Assembly: GCF_016861695.1 (NCBI RefSeq)
Contig: NZ_BOLP01000011.1
Coordinates: 62,001 to 126,000, forward strand
Length of the DNA: 64,000 bases
Source of the DNA: Levilactobacillus andaensis
GTDB lineage: Bacteria > Bacillota > Bacilli > Lactobacillales > Lactobacillaceae
Direction: 5' to 3'
Position numbers and translations under genes: made by a program. The notes under the pieces are model-generated. The model made no database searches, was not told the DNA's origin, and worked only from the letters and a program-made list of their open reading frames with translations. Shown in pieces: positions 17,159 through 26,256 of this stretch. The stretch's first letter is position 1, and each line of letters starts with the position of its first letter.

Positions 17159-18808
17159 CTACTTTTCGACCTTCATCCACTGGTAGCCTCGGCTCATCCC
17201 CGCTGGATTCCAGACATAACCACTGACCTTGGAATTCCACATCTCAGCCGTTGCCGGTTGATACAGTGGGACGACCCCTTGTTGCGTCATCAGCCGTTTT
17301 TCAGCCGTGACCAAATCGTTATAGCGAGCCGTTGGGTTATTGGCGTCCTGATTCTCAGACCGCTTAATGGCCGCATCGTATTGCGTATCGGAGAAATCAC
17401 CGTTGTTGTTGGTGTTTCCGGTACTCATCAACGATAAGAAGTTGATTGGATCGGCGAAGTCGGCGCCCCAACTTGAGAGCACCAATTCAAAGTTACCAGA
17501 ATTTGAGCGACTCAGCCGCGTCTTGTATGGCAAGCTATTGATGGTGACCTTCACGTTTGGCAGCTTCTGTAATTCGGCTTGGACATATTGCGCGACCGTC
17601 TTGGTTACGGAAATATCGTCTGCCATTAACGTCAGGTTCAGCTTCTTCGTTCCAGTTGCCTTTAAGCCAGCCTTCATCAATTTTTTGGCCTGAGGTAAAT
17701 CATAGGTGACCCCACTCTTGACGTAGGCGTCTGTGGCAAAATCCTTCTTCGTTTTCGGATTTCGTGACAAGTTTTGCGAAACGAACCCAAGTGGTGCCTT
17801 CGAGCCGTCACGCAAAACACTCTTGGCCAACTGCTGCTTGTCGATGGCCATGGACAAGGCTTGCCGCACCTTTAAGTTCCGCAAGGCCTTGACCTTTTTC
17901 TGGTTCATCTGCATGTAGTAAGTCGTCCCACCGACAAATGTCTTCAAACTAGGATTGTTCTTCAGGTTCGCCACCTGCGTCCCGTCCAGCATTGTCGCAT
18001 CGAGGTCCTTCTTCTGGAACAGGCTTAACCCAGTCGATGGATCGGCCACGACCTGGAAGTTCATTTTCTGAAGCGTGATGTTCTTCTTATCCCAGAAATG
18101 GGTGTTCTTCACGAGCTCCCAGTTCTGGTTGGTCCCCTGCCACTTGGTCATGACAAATGGGCCATCGTAAGCCGTCTTGCCACTCGTGTGACCATAATCG
18201 CTACCATAACGGTCGACGACGCTCTGTTCTTGCGGGAAGAATGTTGGGAAGGCGAGCAGTAACTTAAAGTAGGCCACTGGCTTACTCAACGTCACCTGTA
18301 ACGTATTCTTGTTCAGGGCCTTAACGCCTAATTGGCTTGGGGCCAGCTTGCCACTTTGAACCTGATCATAGTTCTTGATTCCCGCCATCAAATAAGCATA
18401 TTCCGATGCGGTCTTGGGATTGACCGTCCGTTGCCAAGAATAGACGTAATCTTTGGCAGTAACGGCACGCCCATCGTTCCAGTGGTTGTTCGACCGTAGC
18501 TTGAAGACGTAGGTTTTCCCATCCTTAGACACCGTCGTCTTGGTTGCCATGGCGTTGATGAGCTTCTCTTTTTTACCCAACCGATACAATCCCTCTTGCG
18601 TATGGTAGAGCATGGTCAGACTCGTCGAATCGGCCGCCTTCGAGACGTCTAACGTGGTGACCTCGGATTTTGCCGACAGCTTAACGACCTGCTTAGCTGC
18701 CAATTGACCCGAGTTTCCATTTGACGACGTTGACTTACCACAAGCGGCTAACCCGCCCGCAACCAGTAACGCCAATCCCATTAAAATTCCAAATTGCTTT
18801 CCCTTCAA
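17159..18808 (-). CDS. Oligopeptide ABC transporter substrate-binding lipoprotein (OppA-like)
   Basis: A 549-residue membrane-anchored receptor of the family 5 solute-binding proteins that captures peptides for an Opp-type importer. The signal peptide ends in the lipobox LAAC-GK (Cys about 23). Family signatures include TVSKDGKTYVFKLRSNNHWNDGRAVTAKDYVYSW and QEGLYRLGK. The start is TTG with AGGAG ahead. It follows the amidase gene by 12 bases and shares its terminator, so they form a two-gene operon. The oppBCDF genes are not in the window; this is an orphan receptor. It could instead bind another peptide-like ligand. Confidence 0.92.
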   Translation of the reverse strand: MKGKQFGILMGLALLVAGGLAACGKSTSSNGNSGQLAAKQVVKLSAKSEVTTLDVSKAADSTSLTMLYHTQEGLYRLGKKEKLINAMATKTTVSKDGKTYVFKLRSNNHWNDGRAVTAKDYVYSWQRTVNPKTASEYAYLMAGIKNYDQVQSGKLAPSQLGVKALNKNTLQVTLSKPVAYFKLLLAFPTFFPQEQSVVDRYGSDYGHTSGKTAYDGPFVMTKWQGTNQNWELVKNTHFWDKKNITLQKMNFQVVADPSTGLSLFQKKDLDATMLDGTQVANLKNNPSLKTFVGGTTYYMQMNQKKVKALRNLKVRQALSMAIDKQQLAKSVLRDGSKAPLGFVSQNLSRNPKTKKDFATDAYVKSGVTYDLPQAKKLMKAGLKATGTKKLNLTLMADDISVTKTVAQYVQAELQKLPNVKVTINSLPYKTRLSRSNSGNFELVLSSWGADFADPINFLSLMSTGNTNNNGDFSDTQYDAAIKRSENQDANNPTARYNDLVTAEKRLMTQQGVVPLYQPATAEMWNSKVSGYVWNPAGMSRGYQWMKVEK

Positions 18809-18820
18809 AATCTTCTCTCC

Positions 18821-20308
18821 TCATTCCAATTTAGTTGCATGTAACCATTCTAACTTTCCAGCGCCTTCAAATAAAGCACCAAGCCTCAATAATGCCAATT
18901 CTTGTCCTTTTGCCGCATTAAATTGGATTCCGAGGGGCAACCCTTCCTTGGTGATCGCCGTTGGCAGACTGATTGCGGGTTCACCAGTCAAGTTGGCCTG
19001 CTGGGTAAATGGGGACCGGGTCAGTGCCGGCAACCATTGGTCATAGATCAGTTGCTTCTGCGCCCGCGGATTGAAGCTCTCGATAGACGCCATTTCCATT
19101 TCATTCTCTGCTGAGACCAGCGTATCACCGACCTTAGGTGCGGGCCACGCCGTTGTTGGGGTCAAAATAATCGGGTACTTGGCATGCAATTTGGCCATTG
19201 CCCAAGCGGCCTGGTCCCACTTGCTTAGTGCCAAGCTGTAATCGGCCGCACTCGTATGCTGCCCGGTTTGGTACAGCGCCCAGGTCAGCAATTCCATATC
19301 GGTTCGATTCAATGGGCGCCCAATGCCATCTGCCAGCTCACTCATAAAGGCGGCGGTTTCACCAGCATTCATGGTGTAATAGCTTTCCATGAGGGCCACG
19401 CCGTCGATGGGGATGTGGACCTCCTCAACGTCAAGCCCCTGCTCGCTGAGAAATTGGGCAGCCGCTTCGACCGCATGAACGGCATCCGAACTGACTGGCG
19501 TACCCACCGGAGATTCAGTCGTAAATCCGATTTTAACGGGTTTCATGGGCTGATCTAGTTGGGCCAGATACCCGGCCTTTTCTAGTGGCGTCTGAAAGAC
19601 TGCGGCTGGTTGAATCGTTTGTAAGCTATCCAATAGCGCCGCGGTATCCTTGATCGACCGGGTCAACGCAAAATCAATGGCCGCGCCCTGCCAAGACCGC
19701 CAGTCGCTAGGACCAACTGGCACTCGCCCCCGCGTTGGCTTTAAGCCAATCGTCCCGGACCACGACGATGGAATCCGAATCGAACCGCCACCGTCGCTCC
19801 CAGCAGCAATTGGAACGACCCCCGCGGCCACACTGGCACCGGCCCCACCGGACGACCCACCCGGCTGAAAATTCAGGTCCCAAGGATTACGCGCCGGACC
19901 ATAGATTTCGGCGTCTGTAATGTTCTTAAACCCAAATTCGGGGAAATTGGTCTGCCCAATAATAATAAAGCCTGCCCGCTGCAACGCCTTTACAAAGAAA
20001 CTGGTCTGTGTCGCCACGTTATCCCGCAAGAGCCGTGAACCACTCGTACTCGGTTCTCCTTGCAGCTGTTGACCGAGCCCCTTCAGTAACAAAGGGACGC
20101 CCAGAAATGGCTGACCAGTGTTGACCTGCGCTGCCGCCTCCTGCAACGCTTTTTCCTTACGCGTCGTGATGACCGCATTTAATTGCGAATTCTGTCGATC
20201 AATCTCGGCAAATGCCGCTTCCACTAGTTCTTGACTGGTGACCTCGCCATCACGTACGCGTTGGGCCCACGTCAATGCTGGCACACCGATCCATTCTAAC
20301 TGACTCAT
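18821..20308 (-). CDS. Amidase signature family hydrolase
   Basis: A 495-residue amidase with the Ser-cisSer-Lys triad: Lys in VPLLLKGLG (about 79), the cis-Ser in PGGSSGGAGASVAAG (about 152) and the nucleophilic Ser in GGGSIRIPSSWSG (about 176). This family hydrolyses carboxylic amides; the GatA subunit is a relative, but no gatB/gatC genes are adjacent and the position suggests catabolic use. No signal peptide, so cytoplasmic. ATG at 20308 has AGGGGG 8 bases ahead. First gene of a pair with the oligopeptide-binding protein, suggesting that imported peptide-like amides are its substrates (inference). Confidence 0.9.
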   Translation of the reverse strand: MSQLEWIGVPALTWAQRVRDGEVTSQELVEAAFAEIDRQNSQLNAVITTRKEKALQEAAAQVNTGQPFLGVPLLLKGLGQQLQGEPSTSGSRLLRDNVATQTSFFVKALQRAGFIIIGQTNFPEFGFKNITDAEIYGPARNPWDLNFQPGGSSGGAGASVAAGVVPIAAGSDGGGSIRIPSSWSGTIGLKPTRGRVPVGPSDWRSWQGAAIDFALTRSIKDTAALLDSLQTIQPAAVFQTPLEKAGYLAQLDQPMKPVKIGFTTESPVGTPVSSDAVHAVEAAAQFLSEQGLDVEEVHIPIDGVALMESYYTMNAGETAAFMSELADGIGRPLNRTDMELLTWALYQTGQHTSAADYSLALSKWDQAAWAMAKLHAKYPIILTPTTAWPAPKVGDTLVSAENEMEMASIESFNPRAQKQLIYDQWLPALTRSPFTQQANLTGEPAISLPTAITKEGLPLGIQFNAAKGQELALLRLGALFEGAGKLEWLHATKLE

Positions 20309-20367
20309 CTGCATAACCCCCTACAAAGTTAGCTTCCTGCTTGTTACCATCAGATTCATTTGAAATT

Positions 20368-20458
20368 GCCGCACTCTGGCTGCCAGGGATTCCGCCTGCT
20401 GTGGAGCGGTCCTCCCACTCGATTTGAAGCCGTCAAGAACACTCTTCTTCAAAACTCA
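20368..20458 (+). repeat. Repeat family A, 5' half only
   Basis: Matches family A from GCCGCACTCTGGCTGCCAGGG through GATTTGAAGCC...CTTCAAAAC and then stops; an internal deletion also shortens the first hairpin. Confidence 0.75.
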
Positions 20459-20726
20459 CCTAATGACATACAGCCCTAGTTTTGTCCGGAATTCATCATT
20501 CATATCATAAATGCTGCCACCATTAATTCCCCAATCCACTTAAAATCATTCAATTGTGAAATTTAAGCCAATGCATTGTAAAATGAGAAACCTAACCCCC
20601 TTTACGAATGACCGATTACTATCGCATCACTACGGGCCTACCGCCTGCGTCAATGTTCATAAATGATCAAATCAGGCCTGTATTTCCCTGAGAAACGGCG
20701 CCTATTTAATTTTCACAATACCCGGT
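20459..20726. other. Gene-free region ahead of the amino-acid transporter
   Basis: No frame or repeat recognised apart from the catabolite-type site that follows at 20727. Confidence 0.4.
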
Positions 20727-20742
20727 TGTAAAAGCGTTTTCA
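20727..20742. promoter_or_regulatory. cre (CcpA) site upstream of the amino-acid transporter
   Basis: TGTAAAAGCGTTTTCA is near-palindromic and fits the cre consensus. It is 50 bases upstream of the ribosome site, a position expected for repression or activation of the transporter genes by CcpA. Confidence 0.65.
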
Positions 20743-20792
20743 AGTAGTTATACTTGGAAACGTCTTAGGTCACAATTGAAAGGACTGAATAC

Positions 20793-21677
20793 TTGATGAA
20801 TAAGACGAAGAAGTGGTTAGTTTTAGGGTTAGGGTTAAGTTTAGTGGTGAGTCTTGGTCTCGTTGGTTGCGGGAAGACCTCATCGTCGAAATCTACAAAC
20901 ACCAAGGTTGCCGACAAGAAAACATTGATTGTCGCCACCTCGGGAACGTTGTATCCCACGTCGTTTCACATGTCCAAGAACAGTAAGTTAACGGGCTTTG
21001 ACGTGGAGGTCGTGCGGGCCGTTGCCAAAGGGTTGGGCAAGAAGGTCAAGTTCCAAGAACTCAGTGTCGATGGTCAATTGACGGCCGTCAGCTCCGGTAA
21101 GGCTGACATGGCAGCGAACGACTTTGGCCTCTCCTCGGCACGGAAGAAGCAGTTTGCCCTCTCAACGGTCTATAAGCACTCGTTCAACAGTATCGTTGTC
21201 CGGGACAAAGACGATTCCGGCATCCACAACTGGGCTGACATTAAGGGGAAGAAGGCTGCTGGTGAAGCAGGTACGAGTTATCAACGGCTCGCTCAACAGC
21301 TAGGGGCCAAGTTGGTCAACTATGACAACGTCTCCAACGACGTCTACTTAAAGGACCTCGAAAAGGGCAAGACCGATGTCATCATGAACGACTACTACCT
21401 GCAGAAATTGGCGTTAGCCGCCGTGCCAAACAACGGCTTACACATCGTGAAGAACATGTACTTCACGACCACCGATGACGGTCAGGGTGTCGGTATCTTG
21501 ATGAAGAAGAGCAACACGAAACTCCAGCAAGAAGTCGATAAGGAAATCAAGAAGCTTCTGAAAGACGGGACCATCAAGAAAATCGCCGAAAAATACTACG
21601 GTGCCGATGTCACGAAGAAGCCTAACGTTCACATTTCCAAGAACTTTACGATCAAGTCCACATCGACTGGTCAATAG
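20793..21677 (+). CDS. Amino-acid ABC transporter substrate-binding lipoprotein
   Basis: A 294-residue family 3 solute-binding protein. The signal peptide ends in the lipobox LVGC-GK (Cys about 26). The mature part has LIVATSGTLYPTSFH, SKLTGFDVEVVRAVAKGLG and GKADMAANDFGLSSARKKQFALST, typical for polar amino acid or cystine receptors. Ligand not decidable. TTG at 20793 has AAAGGA 8 bases ahead; ATG at 20796 is the alternative. Followed 19 bases later by its permease. Preceded by a cre site. Confidence 0.92.
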   Translation: MMNKTKKWLVLGLGLSLVVSLGLVGCGKTSSSKSTNTKVADKKTLIVATSGTLYPTSFHMSKNSKLTGFDVEVVRAVAKGLGKKVKFQELSVDGQLTAVSSGKADMAANDFGLSSARKKQFALSTVYKHSFNSIVVRDKDDSGIHNWADIKGKKAAGEAGTSYQRLAQQLGAKLVNYDNVSNDVYLKDLEKGKTDVIMNDYYLQKLALAAVPNNGLHIVKNMYFTTTDDGQGVGILMKKSNTKLQQEVDKEIKKLLKDGTIKKIAEKYYGADVTKKPNVHISKNFTIKSTSTGQ

Positions 21678-21696
21678 GAATTGAGGGGTGTCGCCC

Positions 21697-22386
21697 ATGT
21701 TAAAGTACATCTCGATTCCCGGCTTCTTTAATGCGCAGTTGGCTTGGTCATCCATTCCACAGATTCTGAGCGGCCTGCCCATGACGATCTATTTGACCGC
21801 AATGGCGTTTGTGCTGGCCACGGTCTTAGGCATGCTACTGACCTTGGCGCAGTTGAGTCACATTAAGCCGCTTCACTGGTTGGCCCGCGCCTACATTTCA
21901 TTTATGCGCGGTGTGCCCATGCTGGTCGTTTTGTTCATCGTTTACTTTGGCTTTGGCCTAAACGCCATGCCAGCCGCCATTCTTTCGTTTACGATTGGTG
22001 CCGCGGCCTTCATCTCCGAGGTCTTCCGCTCAGCGTTCATGGGGATCGACCCCGGCCAGTATGAGGCTGCCTATTCGATTGGATTGCCCTATCGCAAGGT
22101 CATGCGGTTCATCATCATTCCGCAGGCTTTTCGTATCAGCATTCCCGCCCTTGGTAACATTTTACTCGACATGTTCAAAGGTACCTCACTTGCGGCCATG
22201 ATCACCGTGACCGAAATGTTCATGCAGGCTAAAATCGTTGCCGGTGCAAACCAAGATTACATGACGATCTACATTACGATTGCCATTCTGTACTGGCTCT
22301 GCTGCGTCATCATCACGGCCGGCCAGAATCAGTTGGAGCGTTGGTTGGACTATGACCGGCCAAAAGAACATTTGAAATTGTTGTAG
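21697..22386 (+). CDS. Amino-acid ABC transporter permease
   Basis: A 229-residue inner-membrane permease of the HisMQ family with about five membrane segments. The N-terminal motif IPQILSGLPMTIYLTAMAF, YISFMRGVPMLVVLFIVYF, and the EAA loop QYEAAYSIGLPYRKVMRFIIIPQAFRISIPALGN that contacts the ATPase are clear. ATG at 21697 was chosen for GAGGGG 8 bases ahead. The gene is followed by a repeat remnant, not by the usual ATPase gene, so the system must borrow an ATP-binding subunit from elsewhere. Confidence 0.92.
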   Translation: MLKYISIPGFFNAQLAWSSIPQILSGLPMTIYLTAMAFVLATVLGMLLTLAQLSHIKPLHWLARAYISFMRGVPMLVVLFIVYFGFGLNAMPAAILSFTIGAAAFISEVFRSAFMGIDPGQYEAAYSIGLPYRKVMRFIIIPQAFRISIPALGNILLDMFKGTSLAAMITVTEMFMQAKIVAGANQDYMTIYITIAILYWLCCVIITAGQNQLERWLDYDRPKEHLKLL

Positions 22387-22403
22387 GGTTGGATTGGGTC
22401 TGG

Positions 22404-22473
22404 GCGTACTGCGGCTGCCAGGGATTCCACCGGCTGTGGGGACGCTCCGGACTTAGAAACGGATGTCCAATCA
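22404..22473 (+). repeat. Repeat family A, 5' fragment
   Basis: GTACTGCGGCTGCCAGGGAT, then CGGCTGTGGGGACGCTCCGG match the first 60 bases of family A; the rest is not recognisable. Confidence 0.65.
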
Positions 22474-22489
22474 AATTTTGACTCATAGC

Positions 22490-22526
22490 GATTATGGCTT
22501 GACTATTTGTTGGTCAGGCCATAATC
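22490..22526. other. Long hairpin without T tail
   Basis: GATTATGGC-T-TGAC / GTCA-G-GCCATAATC, 13 pairs with an 11-base loop. It may be the second hairpin of a degraded family A element or a terminator of the transporter genes. Confidence 0.5.
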
Positions 22527-22541
22527 ACTTACAAATAATTC

Positions 22542-22589
22542 AAAAAAGCACCGAAGCCATCTGATTTTTCAGACCGCCTCGGTGCTTTT
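22542..22589 (-). terminator. Terminator of prs
   Basis: AAGCACCGAGGCGGTCTG / CAGATGGCTTCGGTGCTT stem, A/T runs on both sides; probably bidirectional. Confidence 0.9.
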
Positions 22590-22608
22590 CTATCGTTAAA
22601 ATTCGATT

Positions 22609-23592
22609 TTACTGTTCTTGACGCTTAGGTGCTGGGTGGAATAAGGAATCCACTGGTTCTTCATGGTAAATCAAGTCAATCGCTTTCCCAAACAGGTCGC
22701 CCACAGACATCACAACGAACTTGTCGCTTTGCTTGTCCTCTGGCAATTGAATGGAATCGGTGATAACCACCTTTTTCAGAACGGAATCATTGATCCGCTG
22801 AGTGGCATCCCCGGACAACACGGCATGCGTTGCGCAAGCATACACATCAGCCGCACCGGCCTTTTTGAGGGCATCCGCTGAAATGGTGATGCGGACAGCC
22901 GTATCAATAATGTCATCCACCAAGATAGCGTGCTTGCCCTTCACGTCCCCAATAACGGCCTCTGGATGTGCCGCACTTTCGGAATCGTCACGATTGTCGA
23001 TAATGGCAATTGGGGCGCTCAGCAATTCTGCTAACCGCCGAGCTCGGCTCACACCGGCGTGGTCAGGTGCAACGACCACGATATCTTCATCGGCCATCGC
23101 GCTTTCTTCAAAGTAGCTGGTCAACAAGCGGTCGCTTTGTAAGTGGTCGACCGGAATATCGAAGAATCCTTGCAATTGTGCTGCATGCAAGTCCAACGCA
23201 ATGACCCGGCTCACACCGTCCATCTGCATGAGTGATGCAATCAATTTTGCCGTAATAGGTTCCCGTGAACGGGCCTTTCTGTCGGCTCGTGAGTACCCAT
23301 AGTACGGAATGACCACGTTGATCTTATCCGCACTGGCCCGGCGCGCTGCATCGACCATGATCAAAAGTTCCATCAGGTTGGTGTTGACTGGGTCCGAAAC
23401 GGATTGAATGATGAACAATTCATCCCCCCGGATACTTTCGTCAATACTGATCTGAATTTCACCGTCACTAAAGTGCTTGATCGTTGCTTTTCCCAATTCA
23501 ACTCCAGCGGCCTTCGCAATCTTTTCTGCGAGTGGTCGGTTTGAGTTCAAGGCAAAGACTTTCATTCTGCCAGCTTCGACGTGTTCTGCCAT
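22609..23592 (-). CDS. prs: Ribose-phosphate pyrophosphokinase (PRPP synthase)
   Basis: A 327-residue class I PRPP synthase making phosphoribosyl pyrophosphate from ribose-5-P and ATP for nucleotide, His and Trp synthesis. [33 protein letters not shown] (ATP/catalytic region) and [18 protein letters not shown] (PRPP synthase signature) are present. The PRPP loop reads [12 protein letters not shown], whereas the common form is DTAGTI or DTGGT; the Asp pair is kept. This suggests a divergent second Prs copy rather than the main one (inference). ATG at 23592 has GGGAGG 5 bases ahead. Confidence 0.93.
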   Translation of the reverse strand: MAEHVEAGRMKVFALNSNRPLAEKIAKAAGVELGKATIKHFSDGEIQISIDESIRGDELFIIQSVSDPVNTNLMELLIMVDAARRASADKINVVIPYYGYSRADRKARSREPITAKLIASLMQMDGVSRVIALDLHAAQLQGFFDIPVDHLQSDRLLTSYFEESAMADEDIVVVAPDHAGVSRARRLAELLSAPIAIIDNRDDSESAAHPEAVIGDVKGKHAILVDDIIDTAVRITISADALKKAGAADVYACATHAVLSGDATQRINDSVLKKVVITDSIQLPEDKQSDKFVVMSVGDLFGKAIDLIYHEEPVDSLFHPAPKRQEQ

Positions 23593-23680
23593 AACAGCCT
23601 CCCAGTGGGGATTACCCACAATTCGTTAATTTTTACTGTCTATATTATCGCAATCTTTGTCACGAAACGCAACGCCTGAA

Positions 23681-26239
23681 CTAGCTATTTTGGCTCGATG
23701 GCATAAATTGTTGCGGGGTCGTCCCTTGCATGCCGATCATGGGGTCGATGCCCCCAGCCAAAACTAATTCTGGCGTCAACCGATAGTCCTGCGGTTCAGT
23801 CGGCGCTGATTCCACTTCCGGCGCCGTGATTGCCCCAGTTGACGGTGTTTCACCCGTCTCACTGGCTTGAGGCTTTGTCGGCAACGTTGGTTGTTCAGCC
23901 TCAGAGGTGGCCGCAACTGGTGCAGCATCTTTAGCTGGTGTGTCATCCGGAGCGATCACCGACTGAATTCGTAAGGTCAACGTGGTATGCCGGTTGACCG
24001 ACAGATTCGTGACACAGGTCTCAAACGCCTGGGGTTCACCAATCAAAATCAGCATGTCGGCTGCCCGCGTGACCGCCGTGTAGAGCAGGTTGCGTTGCAG
24101 CATCCGGCTATACTGGTTGACCATTGGCAAAATCACCAGCTTGAACTCGGACCCCTGCGACTTATGAATCGACATACAGTAAGCCAAGGTCAGGCGATTC
24201 CAGTCATTGCGTGAATAGCTCACTTCGGTCTGTTCAAAGGCGATCGTCAGGGTATCCGATTTGACTTCACTGCGTTTGTCACTAGCCAGGTCAATTCCCG
24301 TGATAGTCCCAATATCACCATTAAAAACGTTATTTTCGGGACTATTCACCAGATGTAAGACCTTGTCGCCGATGCGGAAATGCTGATTACGGAACTCGAC
24401 TTCCTTTGACCGCTCACTCTTCTTGGGATTTAAAATATCCTGCAAGACGACGTTCAACCGATCAATACCGGCCGTTCCCCGGTACATTGGCGCCAACACT
24501 TGAATGTCAGCGGCCGAGAACCCTTTGGCATGAGCCTTGGCCACAATTTGGTCGATAACGGCCGGTACCTGCCCCGCATGACACGCGATAAACGAGCGGT
24601 CTGGTTGATTCTTGGTGAAGTCGGCCGGCAATTGCCCCTTCTTAATGGCGTGCGCCAACGGAATGATCGATGAGCCATCCCCTTGCCGGTAAATCGTATC
24701 CAACTGAATCTTATCCAGATGGTCACTATCCAACAAATCGTGGAAGACCTGGCCGGGTCCGACTGATGGCAGCTGATCCTTATCTCCCACGAGAATGACC
24801 TGCATGCCATCCGGAACAGCCCGGAGCAACGTCTTCATCAGGTAGACATCGACCATCGACACTTCATCGATGATCAGCAGGCCACCCTCCAGGTCCTTGG
24901 TTGCCGCAGCGTCTAAATCGTTCTCCCGGCCAGTCAATCCCAACAACCGGTGAATCGTGCTGGCGGGTAAGCCGGTCGACTCACTCATGCGTTTGGCAGC
25001 CCGACCAGTGGGGGCAGCCAACAGGATTGGAAATGGCTTATCCTTATACTCGTTAATATCCAATGATACATCATACAACCGTGCGTACAGGTTGACCAAC
25101 CCTCGAATAATGGTCGTCTTCCCGGTCCCGGGTCCCCCCGTCAAGAGGAGCACCTTGGCGCGAATGGCCGCCGCCAACGCCGAGGTCTGGGAATCGTCAT
25201 ACACGATGTCGGCCTGGTTCTCTACGATGCGCAGTTGCTTTTTAATAGCTTCCTCGCTAAATTCCGGTCGGTGATCATCGGCCTGAAGCAAGCGTTGTAA
25301 ATGCTCGGCAATCTGCCATTCTGCATCATACAACGATTTCAAATAAATTCGTTGCTCATCACCAACGACCTTTTGCTGCTTGGCCAATTCGAGCAATTGG
25401 TCCGCCAAGTTTTGCGGATTCAATCGCACATTTCGTGAATTTTCAAGTAGACTTAACGCGTTGTTCAAGAGTGGCTTCGCCGTCGTATAGGTATCCCCAT
25501 TGGCCACTGATAAGTCGTTCAACGTCTGGAGTAAGCCAGCTCGCAACCGTTCCGGACGATCCGCCTCGTAGCCGAGTTGCGTGGCAATCTGGTCAGCCCG
25601 TTTGAAGCTGACCCCGGTGATATCTTCGGCCAATTGGTACGGGTTGTCGTGAATCACGTCCAACGTTTTCTCCTGGTAACGGTTATAAATGGCCGCCGCC
25701 AAGGTACTCCCGAAGCCGTAACCATTGAGACCAATGATGATCTGCTCCATCCCGTTATTGGTCTGCAGCTGACTAACCAGCGTCGCCACGACCTTAGGTG
25801 ACAGACCAAGTGGCGTCAACACACTGCTATCGTTTAAAATTTTCTCAATTGCATTGGTGCCGAGGCCGTCAACGATTTTCTCGGCTGTTTTCTTCCCCAA
25901 TCCAGGGAAATCATCGCCACTCAGATAGGCAATGAGGCCACTACGCGAGGTCGGCGTCTCATTTTGATAGTTGTCGGCTTGAAATTGCACGCCGTATTTC
26001 GGGTGCTCAACGCGTTTCCCGGTGAATCGGTACGTGACGTCGTCCTTAATGTCCGCAAAGTTCCCGGTCACGACAATCTCGTCCTCATGCCAATCCAAGC
26101 TAGTCTCCGAGACCTTGACCAACATGACCTTATAAAAACTATCGTTACTGGCAAAGAAGACCGCACTGACGGTGCCGACCACGTAATCGGCTTGTCCAGC
26201 GCTATCCGCCGCAAATAAATCCAGTGATTCGGTTGCCAT
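23681..26239 (-). CDS. recD2: RecD2-type 5'-3' DNA helicase
   Basis: An 852-residue SF1B helicase without RecBC partners. An N-terminal OB-like part, helix-hairpin-helix region (FPGLGKKTAEKIVDGLG, about 113; VSFKRADQIATQLG, about 208), Walker A GGPGTGKTTII (about 368), Walker B LLIIDEVSMVD (about 452), GDKDQLPSVGPGQVFHDLL, and the C-terminal motif LAYCMSIHKSQGSEF (about 690) and YTAVTRA are seen. The last 90 residues are a low-complexity Pro/Thr/Glu tail. Role: DNA repair and replication-fork restart. ATG with GGGAGG 7 bases ahead. Third gene of an operon with the TPR protein and the phosphatase. Confidence 0.95.
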   Translation of the reverse strand: MATESLDLFAADSAGQADYVVGTVSAVFFASNDSFYKVMLVKVSETSLDWHEDEIVVTGNFADIKDDVTYRFTGKRVEHPKYGVQFQADNYQNETPTSRSGLIAYLSGDDFPGLGKKTAEKIVDGLGTNAIEKILNDSSVLTPLGLSPKVVATLVSQLQTNNGMEQIIIGLNGYGFGSTLAAAIYNRYQEKTLDVIHDNPYQLAEDITGVSFKRADQIATQLGYEADRPERLRAGLLQTLNDLSVANGDTYTTAKPLLNNALSLLENSRNVRLNPQNLADQLLELAKQQKVVGDEQRIYLKSLYDAEWQIAEHLQRLLQADDHRPEFSEEAIKKQLRIVENQADIVYDDSQTSALAAAIRAKVLLLTGGPGTGKTTIIRGLVNLYARLYDVSLDINEYKDKPFPILLAAPTGRAAKRMSESTGLPASTIHRLLGLTGRENDLDAAATKDLEGGLLIIDEVSMVDVYLMKTLLRAVPDGMQVILVGDKDQLPSVGPGQVFHDLLDSDHLDKIQLDTIYRQGDGSSIIPLAHAIKKGQLPADFTKNQPDRSFIACHAGQVPAVIDQIVAKAHAKGFSAADIQVLAPMYRGTAGIDRLNVVLQDILNPKKSERSKEVEFRNQHFRIGDKVLHLVNSPENNVFNGDIGTITGIDLASDKRSEVKSDTLTIAFEQTEVSYSRNDWNRLTLAYCMSIHKSQGSEFKLVILPMVNQYSRMLQRNLLYTAVTRAADMLILIGEPQAFETCVTNLSVNRHTTLTLRIQSVIAPDDTPAKDAAPVAATSEAEQPTLPTKPQASETGETPSTGAITAPEVESAPTEPQDYRLTPELVLAGGIDPMIGMQGTTPQQFMPSSQNS

Positions 26240-26256
26240 CTGCTTGCCTCCCTTCG

